Below, piece by piece: positions 6,910 through 13,976 of a stretch of 28,667 nucleotides of DNA; the first letter of the stretch is position 1, and each line of letters starts with the position of its first letter. Source of the stretch: Lachnospiraceae bacterium (lineage in GTDB: Bacteria; Bacillota; Clostridia; Lachnospirales; Lachnospiraceae); NCBI GenBank assembly GCA_900763175.1, contig CAAFJI010000351.1, positions 1 to 28,667 on the forward strand. The letters run 5' to 3'. The position numbers were made by a program, and so were the translations under genes. The notes beneath the pieces were generated by a model. That model ran no database searches and had not been told where the DNA came from. It saw nothing but the letters and a program-made list of their open reading frames with translations.

Positions 6910-8197
6910 TGTAGGAAAGTCTACATTGTTTAATGCACTGGCAGGAGATAAGATTTCCATTGTAAAGGATACGCCAGGTGTAACAAGAGACAGGATTTAT
7001 GCAGACGTAACATGGCTGGACAATAGCTTCACCATGATCGATACAGGCGGTATTGAGCCAGACAGCAGTGATGTGATTCTTTCTCAGATGAGAGAACAGG
7101 CACAGATTGCCATTGACACAGCAGATGTTATCATCTTTATCACAGATGTGCGTCAGGGTCTTGTAGATTCCGATGCCAAGGTGGCGGATATGCTTCGCCG
7201 CAGTGGCAAACCGGTTGTCCTTGTGGTAAATAAGGTAGACAGCATTCAGAAATATATGATGGATGTTTATGAATTCTACAACCTGGGAATCGGCGAACCA
7301 TTTGCTATTTCTGCAGCGAACCTTCAGGGACTTGGTGATATGCTGGATGAAGTGGTAAAGAATTTCCCAGAGGATGCAGGAGAAGACGAGGATTCCGATA
7401 TTCCGAAGATTGCCATTGTAGGAAAACCAAATGTAGGAAAATCCTCTCTTATTAATAAGCTGCTGGGTGAAGACCGTGTCATTGTATCAGACATTGCCGG
7501 AACTACCCGTGACGCAGTAGATACGAAGGTAACCTGGAACGGACATGATTACATCTTTATCGATACTGCCGGACTCCGCCGCAAAGCAAGGGTAAAGGAG
7601 GAAATCGAGCGCTTCAGCGTGATCCGTACGGTAACTGCTGTTGAGCGTGCTGACGTTGTGGTTGTGATGATCGACGCTGCAGAGGGTGTTACCGAGCAGG
7701 ATGCCAAGATCGCCGGAATTGCCCATGAAAAGGGAAAGGGTGTGATCATTGCCGTGAATAAATGGGATGCCATTGAGAAAAATGACAAAACCATTTATAA
7801 GCATACCAATCGTATCCGTGAGGTCCTGTCCTTTATGCCTTATGCAGAGATCGTGTTTATTTCTGCAAAAACAGGCCTTAGGATTTCCAGAATGTTTGAA
7901 ACCCTGGATGCTGTTATTGAGAATCAGACCATGCGTATCCAGACAGGTGTGCTTAATGAAATCCTTGCGGAAGCTGTTGCCATGCAGCAGCCGCCTTCAG
8001 ACAGAGGACGCCGCCTGAAGATCTTCTACATGACTCAGGTTGCGGTGAAGCCGCCTACATTTGTTATCTTTGTAAATGACAAAGAATTGATGCACTTTTC
8101 ATATACCAGATATCTGGAAAACAAAATCCGTGATACCTTTGATTTTGGCGGAACACCGCTGAAATTTATCGTGAGAGAACGCGGGGAAAAGGAATAA
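6872..8197 (+). CDS. der: Ribosome-associated GTPase Der (EngA)
   Basis: A 441-residue double GTPase needed for 50S subunit maturation. The first G domain has GRPNVGKS (10-17), DTGG (57-60) and NKVD (120-123). The second has GKPNVGKS (184-191), DTAG (231-234) and NKWD (296-299). The C-terminal KH-like domain ends with the basic FIVRERGEKE. The start overlaps the end of the DUF512 gene by 38 bp and has AAGGAG about eight bases upstream. Length and motifs are standard. Confidence 0.97.
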   Translation: MSKPVVAIVGRPNVGKSTLFNALAGDKISIVKDTPGVTRDRIYADVTWLDNSFTMIDTGGIEPDSSDVILSQMREQAQIAIDTADVIIFITDVRQGLVDSDAKVADMLRRSGKPVVLVVNKVDSIQKYMMDVYEFYNLGIGEPFAISAANLQGLGDMLDEVVKNFPEDAGEDEDSDIPKIAIVGKPNVGKSSLINKLLGEDRVIVSDIAGTTRDAVDTKVTWNGHDYIFIDTAGLRRKARVKEEIERFSVIRTVTAVERADVVVVMIDAAEGVTEQDAKIAGIAHEKGKGVIIAVNKWDAIEKNDKTIYKHTNRIREVLSFMPYAEIVFISAKTGLRISRMFETLDAVIENQTMRIQTGVLNEILAEAVAMQQPPSDRGRRLKIFYMTQVAVKPPTFVIFVNDKELMHFSYTRYLENKIRDTFDFGGTPLKFIVRERGEKE

Positions 8198-8199
8198 AT

Positions 8200-8847
8200 A
8201 TGGAACGTATTATCTGTCTGGCCATTGGTTATATTTTTGGAATGTTTCAGACCTCCTACATTATTGGAAAAATTCACCATATGGACATCCGTCAGTATGG
8301 CAGCGGAAATGCCGGAACTACAAATGCCCTCCGTACCCTGGGGGCCAAAGCCGGTGTTATGACCCTTATCGGCGATATGCTGAAATGCGTCGTTGCCATT
8401 TTAGTGGCAGATGCACTTTTTAAAAACAGGTATTCCGATATCCTTCCTCTTCTGGGAATGTATACAGCCGCAGGCTGTGTCCTTGGACATAATTTCCCTT
8501 TCTATCTGGGATTTCGTGGGGGAAAGGGAATTGCCGCTTCTGCAGGAATGCTGCTGGCTCTTGACTGGAGAGTGTTCCTTATCTGCGCAGCAGTGTTTGC
8601 GGGACTGGTACTGGTTACACGGTATGTTTCCCTTGGCTCTATGTCTGCCTATCTTGCAGCACTTATCTGCTTTATCGCACTTGGAGCCTCCGGAAGCTAC
8701 GGGATGAGTTACAGCAATACTGTGGAAATGGATGTGATCATGGGACTTATGACTGCCCTTGCCATTTTCAGGCATAGAGCCAATATTTCCCGTCTCTTAA
8801 GCGGTACAGAGAATAAGTTTGGAACCGGAAAATCCAAAAACAAATAA
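8200..8847 (+). CDS. plsY: Glycerol-3-phosphate acyltransferase PlsY
   Basis: A 215-residue integral membrane enzyme that transfers the acyl group of acyl-phosphate to glycerol 3-phosphate, the first step of phospholipid synthesis. It is hydrophobic throughout, with about five membrane segments. The three conserved loops are visible: GSGNAGTTN (34-42), GHNFPFYLGFRGGKG (96-110), and the C-terminal FRHRANISRLL. It starts two bases after the der stop. The next gene, gpsA, makes its substrate glycerol 3-phosphate, so the pair forms a small phospholipid-precursor unit. Confidence 0.95.
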   Translation: MERIICLAIGYIFGMFQTSYIIGKIHHMDIRQYGSGNAGTTNALRTLGAKAGVMTLIGDMLKCVVAILVADALFKNRYSDILPLLGMYTAAGCVLGHNFPFYLGFRGGKGIAASAGMLLALDWRVFLICAAVFAGLVLVTRYVSLGSMSAYLAALICFIALGASGSYGMSYSNTVEMDVIMGLMTALAIFRHRANISRLLSGTENKFGTGKSKNK

Positions 8848-8863
8848 AAGAGAGGTGATTCGT

Positions 8864-9865
8864 TTGGCAAAAGTCAGTGTGATGGGAACCGGAAGCTGGG
8901 GAACCGCACTTGCCATATTGCTTCACAATAACAGCCACGAAGTGATTTTATGGTCTGCCCATGAGGCAAAAGCGGAGGAACTGGCAAAGAAAAGAGAAGA
9001 CGCTTCTAAGCTTCCTGGGATAAAGATTCCGGAGGGAATTTTGATCACAGGAGATGAGAAAAGGGCTCTTGCAGAAACAGATGCGGTTGTTTTTGCATCT
9101 CCATCTGCTTATATGCGAAACATAAGCAAAAGGCTTGCACCCTGCATCAGAGCAGGACAGATCATCGTAAATGTGGCTAAGGGAGTGGAAGAGAAGACTC
9201 TGATGCCTGTATGTGACATAATCAAACAGGAAATTCCCCAGGCTGAGGTCTGCGTGCTGTCCGGACCCAGCCATGCAGAGGAGGTAAGCAGAGGACTGCC
9301 TACCACCTGCGTGGTCAGCGCACCGAGAAAAGAGACTGCAGAGTATCTCCAGGGGCTTTTTATGAGTCCTGTGTTCCGTGTATATACCACACCGGATATG
9401 CTGGGGGTAGAGCTTGGAGGAGCCTTGAAAAATGTGATCGCTCTTGCAGCGGGAACCGCTGACGGGCTGGGCTATGGAGATAACACGAAGGCTGCCCTTA
9501 TCACAAGAGGAATTGCGGAGATGGCCCGTCTGGGTGTGAAAATGGGAGCAAAGGCAGAGACCTTTGCCGGACTTTCCGGGATCGGGGATCTGACCGTAAC
9601 CTGTGCCAGCGTCCACAGCCGTAACCGCCGTGCCGGTTATCTTATGGGAAAAGGCTATACCATGCAGCAGGCCATGGATGAGGTGCAGATGGTAGTAGAG
9701 GGCGTTTATTCAGCGAAGGCGGCCAAGGCCCTGGCTGAGAAATACGGTGTGGAGATGCCTATTATTATGGAAGTAAACAAACTGCTGTTTGAAGATAAGC
9801 CTGCGTCAGAGGCTGTGAAGGATCTGATGCAAAGAGACAGACAGGGAGAGATTTCCTGGGACTGA
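8864..9865 (+). CDS. gpsA: Glycerol-3-phosphate dehydrogenase [NAD(P)+]
   Basis: GpsA reduces dihydroxyacetone phosphate to sn-glycerol 3-phosphate, which the upstream PlsY acylates. With the start at TTG 8864 it has 333 residues, normal for the family. GAGGTGA lies about six bases upstream, and the NAD-binding VMGTGSWGTALA then begins at residue 6. An upstream in-frame TTG at 8819 overlaps plsY and is less likely. Further motifs are LSGPSHAEEV, LGGALKNVIALAAG with the catalytic Lys, and GLSGIGDLTVTC with SRNRRAG near the C-terminus. It is last in its operon; a hairpin terminator follows. Confidence 0.95.
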   Translation: MAKVSVMGTGSWGTALAILLHNNSHEVILWSAHEAKAEELAKKREDASKLPGIKIPEGILITGDEKRALAETDAVVFASPSAYMRNISKRLAPCIRAGQIIVNVAKGVEEKTLMPVCDIIKQEIPQAEVCVLSGPSHAEEVSRGLPTTCVVSAPRKETAEYLQGLFMSPVFRVYTTPDMLGVELGGALKNVIALAAGTADGLGYGDNTKAALITRGIAEMARLGVKMGAKAETFAGLSGIGDLTVTCASVHSRNRRAGYLMGKGYTMQQAMDEVQMVVEGVYSAKAAKALAEKYGVEMPIIMEVNKLLFEDKPASEAVKDLMQRDRQGEISWD

Positions 9866-9905
9866 CAGAGGCTGAAAAAAGCCTGCTATATGCATGAAAA
9901 AGAAG

Positions 9906-9948
9906 AAAGACCTGAGAGGACTTGCAAAAAGTATCTCTCAGGTCTTTT
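9906..9948. terminator. Bidirectional terminator between gpsA and the aldo/keto reductase
   Basis: AAAGACCTGAGAG (9906-9918) pairs perfectly with CTCTCAGGTCTTT (9935-9947) around a 16-nt loop, with T-rich sequence after it on the plus strand and A-rich sequence before it, so it can terminate both convergent genes. Confidence 0.8.
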
Positions 9949-9964
9949 GATTTCATATGATCGG

Positions 9965-10789
9965 TTAAAAAATAACGTCACGGAGATCCTCCGGCACATG
10001 GGAGGTGTGGAGATCTTCGTTTAAGGTATCCATGATGGCAATATCCTCGTCTTCAATGTTAAAGTCAAAAATATCACCATTAGATGCAATACGGTCCGGG
10101 TGAACCGATTTGGGGATAACAGAGATTCCCTTCTGAATAGCCCAGCGAAGTCCAATCTGAGCAGGAGTGCGGCCGTATTTAGTGCCCAGGACACACATAA
10201 CGTCATTGTCAAAGTAAGCGCCTCTTGCCAGAGGTGCATAGGCCTGCACCTGGATCCCCTCAGACTGACAGTACTCGATCAGTTCTTTGGGATAACACAG
10301 AGGATGACATTCAATCTGGTTCACAGCGGGAATGATGCCGGAAACCTTTTTCAGCTCCTCCAGGTGGTGAATCTGGAAATTACTCACTCCGATAGAAAGA
10401 ACACGGCCTGTGTCAAGAAGCTTTTCAAGCTCCTTCCAGGTGCTGGTATAACAGCCTGGAACCGGCCAGTGGATCAGATAAAGATCCAGGTAATCCAGCT
10501 TCAACCGTTCAAGGCTTCGGTAAAAAGCACCGTCAATATCCCCCAGTCTCTGGGCAGTATTCCACACCTTGCTTGTGATAAAGAGCTCTTTTCTCGAGAC
10601 ACCGCATTTGGCAATGGCTTTTCCAATGCTTTCCTCATTTTTGTAGGCTGAGGCAGTATCGATTAGTCGATATCCTGCTTGGATGGCTGCCGTGATGGCA
10701 GTTTCCGCTTCGTTGTCTGCTGTTTTATATACACCAAGCCCCAAAAGAGGCATTTCTCTGTCGGTATTCAGGAATACAGTTTCTCTCAA
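9965..10789 (-). CDS. Aldo/keto reductase
   Basis: A 274-residue NADPH-dependent aldo/keto reductase of the 2,5-diketogluconate reductase-like type (AKR5-like). The catalytic tetrad is complete: Asp44 and Tyr49 in LIDTASAY, Lys74 in ITSKVWN, His107 in YLIHWP. The C-terminal cofactor segment VIPKSVHPDRI is present. The start is TTG (complement of 10787-10789), with AAGGAGG eight bases upstream. Substrate cannot be predicted. It is a monocistronic reverse-strand gene between two forward operons with no visible link to the acetogenesis genes. Confidence 0.9.
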   Translation of the reverse strand: MRETVFLNTDREMPLLGLGVYKTADNEAETAITAAIQAGYRLIDTASAYKNEESIGKAIAKCGVSRKELFITSKVWNTAQRLGDIDGAFYRSLERLKLDYLDLYLIHWPVPGCYTSTWKELEKLLDTGRVLSIGVSNFQIHHLEELKKVSGIIPAVNQIECHPLCYPKELIEYCQSEGIQVQAYAPLARGAYFDNDVMCVLGTKYGRTPAQIGLRWAIQKGISVIPKSVHPDRIASNGDIFDFNIEDEDIAIMDTLNEDLHTSHVPEDLRDVIF

Positions 10790-10824
10790 AGCTAGTTCCT
10801 CCTTGTTTAAAATAAACCTTCATT

Positions 10825-10833
10825 ATTATAGCA
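10825..10833 (-). promoter_or_regulatory. Extended -10 element for the aldo/keto reductase
   Basis: On the minus strand, TGC followed by TATAAT is a consensus extended -10 about 36 bp before the TTG start. No convincing -35 is seen, which is common with a TGn extension. Confidence 0.6.
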
Positions 10834-10945
10834 CAGAATGAGGAAAGAATCATCTTTTTTTATTGCTTTTTTACAGAAAAGAAGAGGAGGAAGAGCGGAG
10901 TGTACAAGAAACGAACACTTTGTTAAAAAATAAACAGTTTACGTA

Positions 10946-11016
10946 AAAATTTGGTAAAATTGTACAGAAATTAAAACATATATTCCTATGGTAAAGCGAT
11001 AAAATTTGGTAAAATT
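10946..11016. repeat. Pair of 16-bp direct repeats in an AT-rich intergenic region
   Basis: AAAATTTGGTAAAATT occurs at 10946-10961 and again at 11001-11016, 55 bp apart (about five helical turns). The palindrome TTTACGTAAA at 10938-10947 overlaps the edge of the first copy. The repeats lie just upstream of the promoter at 11031-11059, in a place where an activator or repressor could bind. The rest of 10834-11030 is AT-rich with no recognisable gene. Confidence 0.5.
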
Positions 11017-11030
11017 TTATAATAATAATC

Positions 11031-11059
11031 TTGCGTAACAAAGAGAAAGGATGTATAAT
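11031..11059 (+). promoter_or_regulatory. Promoter upstream of the candidate small RNA / His-rich gene
   Basis: TTGCGT at 11031-11036, a 17-bp spacer, and a perfect TATAAT at 11054-11059. Transcription should start near 11066 and run into the terminator at 11188-11214, or beyond it into the His-rich gene and the acetogenesis cluster. Confidence 0.65.
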
Positions 11060-11125
11060 AAAAGAAAAATTGATAAATTTATGTCATAAGTCTGCACTTT
11101 TCAGGTAGAAGAGAGGAATTGCGTT

Positions 11126-11185
11126 ATGCATGTTATGAGAGATAAGCAGAATCTCCTTCATTATAAAAAGAGAATCTTATCCTGA
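11126..11185 (+). CDS. Possible 19-residue leader peptide
   Basis: A short ORF, MHVMRDKQNLLHYKKRILS, preceded by GAGAGG about eight bases before the ATG. Its stop lies two bases before the terminator stem at 11188, and the ORF overlaps the upstream hairpin, so ribosome movement could change folding. It has no run of one amino acid that would suggest a particular attenuator signal (two His, five Lys/Arg). It may be chance. Confidence 0.3.
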   Translation: MHVMRDKQNLLHYKKRILS

Positions 11186-11187
11186 TA

Positions 11188-11214
11188 CTCACGTTATAAG
11201 ACGTGAGCTTTTTT
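11188..11214 (+). terminator. Rho-independent terminator upstream of the His-rich gene
   Basis: A perfect 7-bp stem, CTCACGT/ACGTGAG, with a 6-nt loop, then C and six T residues. It sits 69 bp before the start of the His-rich gene with no other clear promoter between, so it may act as an attenuator. Confidence 0.75.
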
Positions 11215-11282
11215 CGTACCCCGGAAGAAAAGATTTGTGCATAATTCATCTGTCTCTTCGGACAGAAGAAGGGAGTACTAAG

Positions 11283-11678
11283 ATGCATTTGATTAAAGAC
11301 GAAAATGGAAATCTTGTCCACCATGGACATGAGCATACACATGAGCACACTCATGCAGACGGCGTCAGCCATACTCATGCTCACACCCATGAGGGCTCAG
11401 ATGGACATGAACATACACATACAGATGGACAGAACTGCAGCACTGACTGCGGCTCCTGCCAGGGTGGTGACTGCAAGAACGAGACAGTCGCACTTTTGAC
11501 TTATATGCTGCAGCATAATGAGCATCATGCAGCTGAGCTGGACCAGATGGCCGACAACCTTTCCAAGCTTGGAATGGATGCTGCGGCAAAGACGATCAAA
11601 GAGAGTGTTTCTGATTTCCAGAAGGGGAATATGCGCCTTGGACTGGCACTTACCCTTGTGAAAGAGGAAATGAAGTAA
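11283..11678 (+). CDS. His/Cys-rich protein, putative nickel chaperone or store
   Basis: A 131-residue soluble protein. Residues 13-46 hold 14 His in H-x-H repeats (for example HHGHEHTHEHTH and HTHAHTH). They are followed by four Cys (52, 56, 59, 64) and a C-terminal helical half (about 67-131) with H78, H81 and H82 in the segment QHNEHH. The His repeat is a typical Ni/Zn/Co-binding stretch, comparable in idea to CooJ, HypB or SlyD tails, though I do not recognise the whole protein as any of these. The gene lies 15 bp before a CooT-like nickel-binding gene, upstream of metF, cooC and cooS. From this context I infer nickel storage or delivery for CO dehydrogenase/acetyl-CoA synthase. Start ATG 11283 has GGGAG seven bases upstream; an upstream GTG at 11235 is unlikely. 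Confidence 0.75.
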   Translation: MHLIKDENGNLVHHGHEHTHEHTHADGVSHTHAHTHEGSDGHEHTHTDGQNCSTDCGSCQGGDCKNETVALLTYMLQHNEHHAAELDQMADNLSKLGMDAAAKTIKESVSDFQKGNMRLGLALTLVKEEMK

Positions 11679-11693
11679 GGAGGCATTATTTCT

Positions 11694-11876
11694 ATGTGTT
11701 TGGCAACTGTATACAAGACAAATGATGATTCTGTTATTTTTAAAAATGTCAGCCGCATTACGGTAGAAGGGGACAAGCTGATCCTTCGTGACATTATGGG
11801 TGATGAGAGAGTGGTGGAGGGAAGCATTCTTATGGTAGACCTTGCCAACAGCATTGTAAAAGTAAAATGTGACTGA
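11694..11876 (+). CDS. cooT: CooT-like small nickel-binding protein
   Basis: A 60-residue protein beginning MCLATVYKTN, with the Cys2 that binds Ni(II) in characterised CooT proteins, then the short beta-strand pattern of the family (VSRITVEGDKLILRDIMG and the VDLANSIVKV end). CooT was described in Rhodospirillum rubrum as an accessory protein for nickel insertion into CO dehydrogenase. Assignment rests on N-terminus, length, pattern and location near cooC and cooS. AGGAGG lies about nine bases upstream, and the gap to the His-rich gene is 15 bp, so both are probably one transcript. Many CooT-like proteins occur outside CODH loci; here the context supports the CODH role. Confidence 0.75.
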   Translation: MCLATVYKTNDDSVIFKNVSRITVEGDKLILRDIMGDERVVEGSILMVDLANSIVKVKCD

Positions 11877-11991
11877 TCCCGGCAGCCCGACCGTTGCACT
11901 GTGCAAACAGCAGAGGTTTAGGATTATTTTCAGATCTTGAGGCTTTCGGCCTTTAGAATAAAAATTACTTAATACGTGGAGGTATGTAATT

Positions 11992-12924
11992 ATGAAATTA
12001 TCAGAAGCAATGAAAGAAAAAATGCTCCTGTCCTTCGAGCTTTTCCCGCCGAAGACAGAAAAGGGAATGGAGAACCTTCCTGGAACAATCGAGCATCTGA
12101 TGAAGTACAAACCAGAGTACATTTCCTGTACATATGGTGCAGGCGGTGGAAACGTTGGCGCTAACAGAGAAGTATGTCAGATGATCAAAAAAGCTGGAAC
12201 AACACCTGTTACCCACTTCACAGTAATCAAAAATACAAAAGAGGGAATTAAAGCACAGCTGGATCAGTACCTGGAGGAAGGTGTAGATCATATGCTGGCA
12301 CTTCGTGGAGATATCCCCCTTGGAGAGACTACTACCTGTGGTGATTTCAACTATGCTACAGACCTTGTTAAATTCGTTCGTGACGAGTTTGGTGACAAAT
12401 TCGAGATCGCAGTTGCAGGCTCCCCGGAGGGACACATTGCATGCCGTAGTCTTGATGCTGACATCGCAGTTCTGAGACAGAAACAGGACAATGGCGCTGA
12501 CTACATCATGACTCAGCTTTGCTGGGATATGGAGCAGTTTAAATACTGGCTGGATGCAATCCGTGAGGCTGGTGTTACAATGCCTGTAGACGTTGGAGTT
12601 ATGCCGATCCTTGATATGTCTGCTACTATTAACATGGCACTTTCCCGTAACGGCTGTGTAATGGACAGCGAGCTTTGCAGACTGATCTCCAGAAACTGGC
12701 TGTTCCCGAACCCATTTGCAGCAAAGGATGCTGATGGCAAGCCGTTTGATATGTTCTATGATGACAAGATTAAGAGATTCAAAGAAGAGGGAATCGAGTA
12801 TACCATCAAACAGATTGATGAGTATCGTGCAATGGGTGTAGATGGTATTCATCTGTATGCTCTGAATAAGTGGAAAGATGTATCTGAGATCATTGACAGA
12901 TCCGGACTTCGTACACTTATCTAA
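11992..12924 (+). CDS. metF: 5,10-methylenetetrahydrofolate reductase (MetF type)
   Basis: A 310-residue TIM-barrel flavoprotein reducing methylene-THF to methyl-THF, the last methyl-branch step before AcsE. Family residues are visible: Glu16 in SFELFPPK, TYGAGG (47-52), LRGDIP with Asp107, and MTQLCWDMEQF (173-183), where many MetF proteins have Phe in place of the Cys. GGAGG lies about nine bases before the ATG. In several acetogens MetF is partnered by MetV, encoded next to it; no metV is present in this window, and the neighbours are cooT and cooC. The 115-bp gap before it holds only a small hairpin, AGGC/GCCT at about 11939-11953. Confidence 0.93.
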   Translation: MKLSEAMKEKMLLSFELFPPKTEKGMENLPGTIEHLMKYKPEYISCTYGAGGGNVGANREVCQMIKKAGTTPVTHFTVIKNTKEGIKAQLDQYLEEGVDHMLALRGDIPLGETTTCGDFNYATDLVKFVRDEFGDKFEIAVAGSPEGHIACRSLDADIAVLRQKQDNGADYIMTQLCWDMEQFKYWLDAIREAGVTMPVDVGVMPILDMSATINMALSRNGCVMDSELCRLISRNWLFPNPFAAKDADGKPFDMFYDDKIKRFKEEGIEYTIKQIDEYRAMGVDGIHLYALNKWKDVSEIIDRSGLRTLI

Positions 12925-13023
12925 TCAGATGACAGGGGAGAGAGGTCTTGCCGCATAAGGAAACCGGCCAGGCTTCCCGCTTTCGTTGTCATTATTTAAA
13001 ATTTTCAGGAGGCATTTGAGTTT

Positions 13024-13794
13024 ATGGCACACGTAATTGCTGTCGCAGGAAAAGGCGGCGTTGGTAAAACTACACTATGCGGAATGTTGATCCAGTATCT
13101 TTGCGAGAAGGGAAAGGGTCCTATCCTTGCAGTAGATGCAGATGCAAATTCCAATCTGAACGAAGTTCTTGGAGTGAAGGTAGAGACTACACTTGGCGAT
13201 GTGAGGGAAGAAATTGCCCGTGCAGAGATGGCAAGTGAGAATCCGATCCCGGCTGGAATGTCAAAGGCTGATTACGCCGAGAGACGTTTCGAGGATGCCC
13301 TTGTAGAGGATGACGATTTCGATCTCCTTGTTATGGGCAGAACACAGGGAAAGGGCTGCTACTGCTTTGTTAACGGACTCCTTCAGACACAGCTTGCCAA
13401 GTACCAGAACAACTATCCCTATATCGTGGTAGATAATGAAGCTGGTATGGAGCATATCAGCCGTGGCGTACTTCCGTCCATGCAGACAGCTATTTTGGTC
13501 AGCGATTGTTCCAGACGAGGCATTCAGGCCGTTGGACGTATTGCAGAGCTGATCAGGGAATGCGATATGCATCCGAGTACAGTAGGCCTTATCGTAAACC
13601 GTGCCCCTGGCGGAAAGCTTAACGATGGAATCAAGGAAGAGATTGAGAATCAGGGGCTTCATCTTCTGGGAGTAGTGCCGCAGGATGAAACCGTTTATGA
13701 ATACGATTGCGAGGGCAAACCTACAGCAGCTCTTCCAGAGGATAATCCGGTGAAGAAGGCTCTTCGGGAAATCGTAGATAAGCTTGGTCTATAA
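13024..13794 (+). CDS. cooC: CODH maturation ATPase, CooC family (copy 1)
   Basis: A 256-residue MinD/SIMIBI-class ATPase that assists nickel insertion into the CODH C-cluster. It has the deviant Walker A GKGGVGKTT (9-17) with the signature Lys, DADANSNL (38-45), the metal-binding C-x-C as Cys112-Tyr-Cys114 in GKGCYCFVNG, and Walker B-like VVDNEAGMEH (135-144). The C-x-C position agrees with well-studied CooC1 proteins as I remember them. It lies directly upstream of cooS, while a second, clearly different family member lies directly downstream. AGGAGG is about nine bases before the ATG. Which copy serves CODH and which serves ACS cannot be fixed from sequence. Confidence 0.92.
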   Translation: MAHVIAVAGKGGVGKTTLCGMLIQYLCEKGKGPILAVDADANSNLNEVLGVKVETTLGDVREEIARAEMASENPIPAGMSKADYAERRFEDALVEDDDFDLLVMGRTQGKGCYCFVNGLLQTQLAKYQNNYPYIVVDNEAGMEHISRGVLPSMQTAILVSDCSRRGIQAVGRIAELIRECDMHPSTVGLIVNRAPGGKLNDGIKEEIENQGLHLLGVVPQDETVYEYDCEGKPTAALPEDNPVKKALREIVDKLGL

Positions 13795-13803
13795 GTGAAA
13801 TCC

Positions 13804-13933
13804 CCCTTGCCTGTATGCTTTGATGCGACAAGGGATATTTCCTGGATGGAAGATCCCCACAGTATGTGAAGCTGTGGGATTTTCGGCAGGAAAATATCCC
13901 ATGGGAGGGGATGGGTTCCTACAAATGAGGAAC
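13804..13933 (+). promoter_or_regulatory. Structured leader of cooS with competing stems
   Basis: The 182-bp gap before cooS folds well. Stem A: CCCTTG (13804-13809) with CAAGGG (13829-13834). Stem B: GGGATATTTCCTG (13832-13844) with CAGGAAAATATCCC (13887-13900), 13 bp with one bulge, enclosing an inner hairpin CCCACAG/CTGTGGG (13856-13862 with 13872-13878). Stem C: GTTCCT/AGGAAC (13915-13920 with 13928-13933). A and B share 13832-13834, so they exclude each other, as in a regulatory switch. I cannot match it to a known riboswitch class. There is no long T-run, so control might be on translation or mRNA processing. Confidence 0.5.
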
Positions 13934-13976
13934 AATATAAAATTTTGAAAGTAACACATATTAGAGGAGGTCAATA

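Larger units (their letters stand above)
11066..11214 (+). ncRNA. Candidate terminated small RNA or attenuator leader
   Basis: The predicted transcript of about 150 nt contains a hairpin GATAAG/CTTATC (11141-11146 with 11176-11181) with inner TCTC/GAGA, then an intrinsic terminator: CTCACGT (11188-11194), ACGTGAG (11201-11207), and a run of six T. It could be a stand-alone small RNA or a leader controlling readthrough into the downstream nickel-handling and CODH genes. I do not recognise a known riboswitch class. Inferred from sequence alone. Confidence 0.45.

Noticed and set aside
11318..11425. The His-codon repeats as a CRISPR or DNA repeat array
   Set aside because: The repetition is explained by H-x-H codons in a coding frame; there are no constant repeats with unique spacers.
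12929..12992. Structured RNA in the metF-cooC gap
   Set aside because: Only the 6-bp ATGACA/TGTCAT ends pair clearly and the interior fold is weak.
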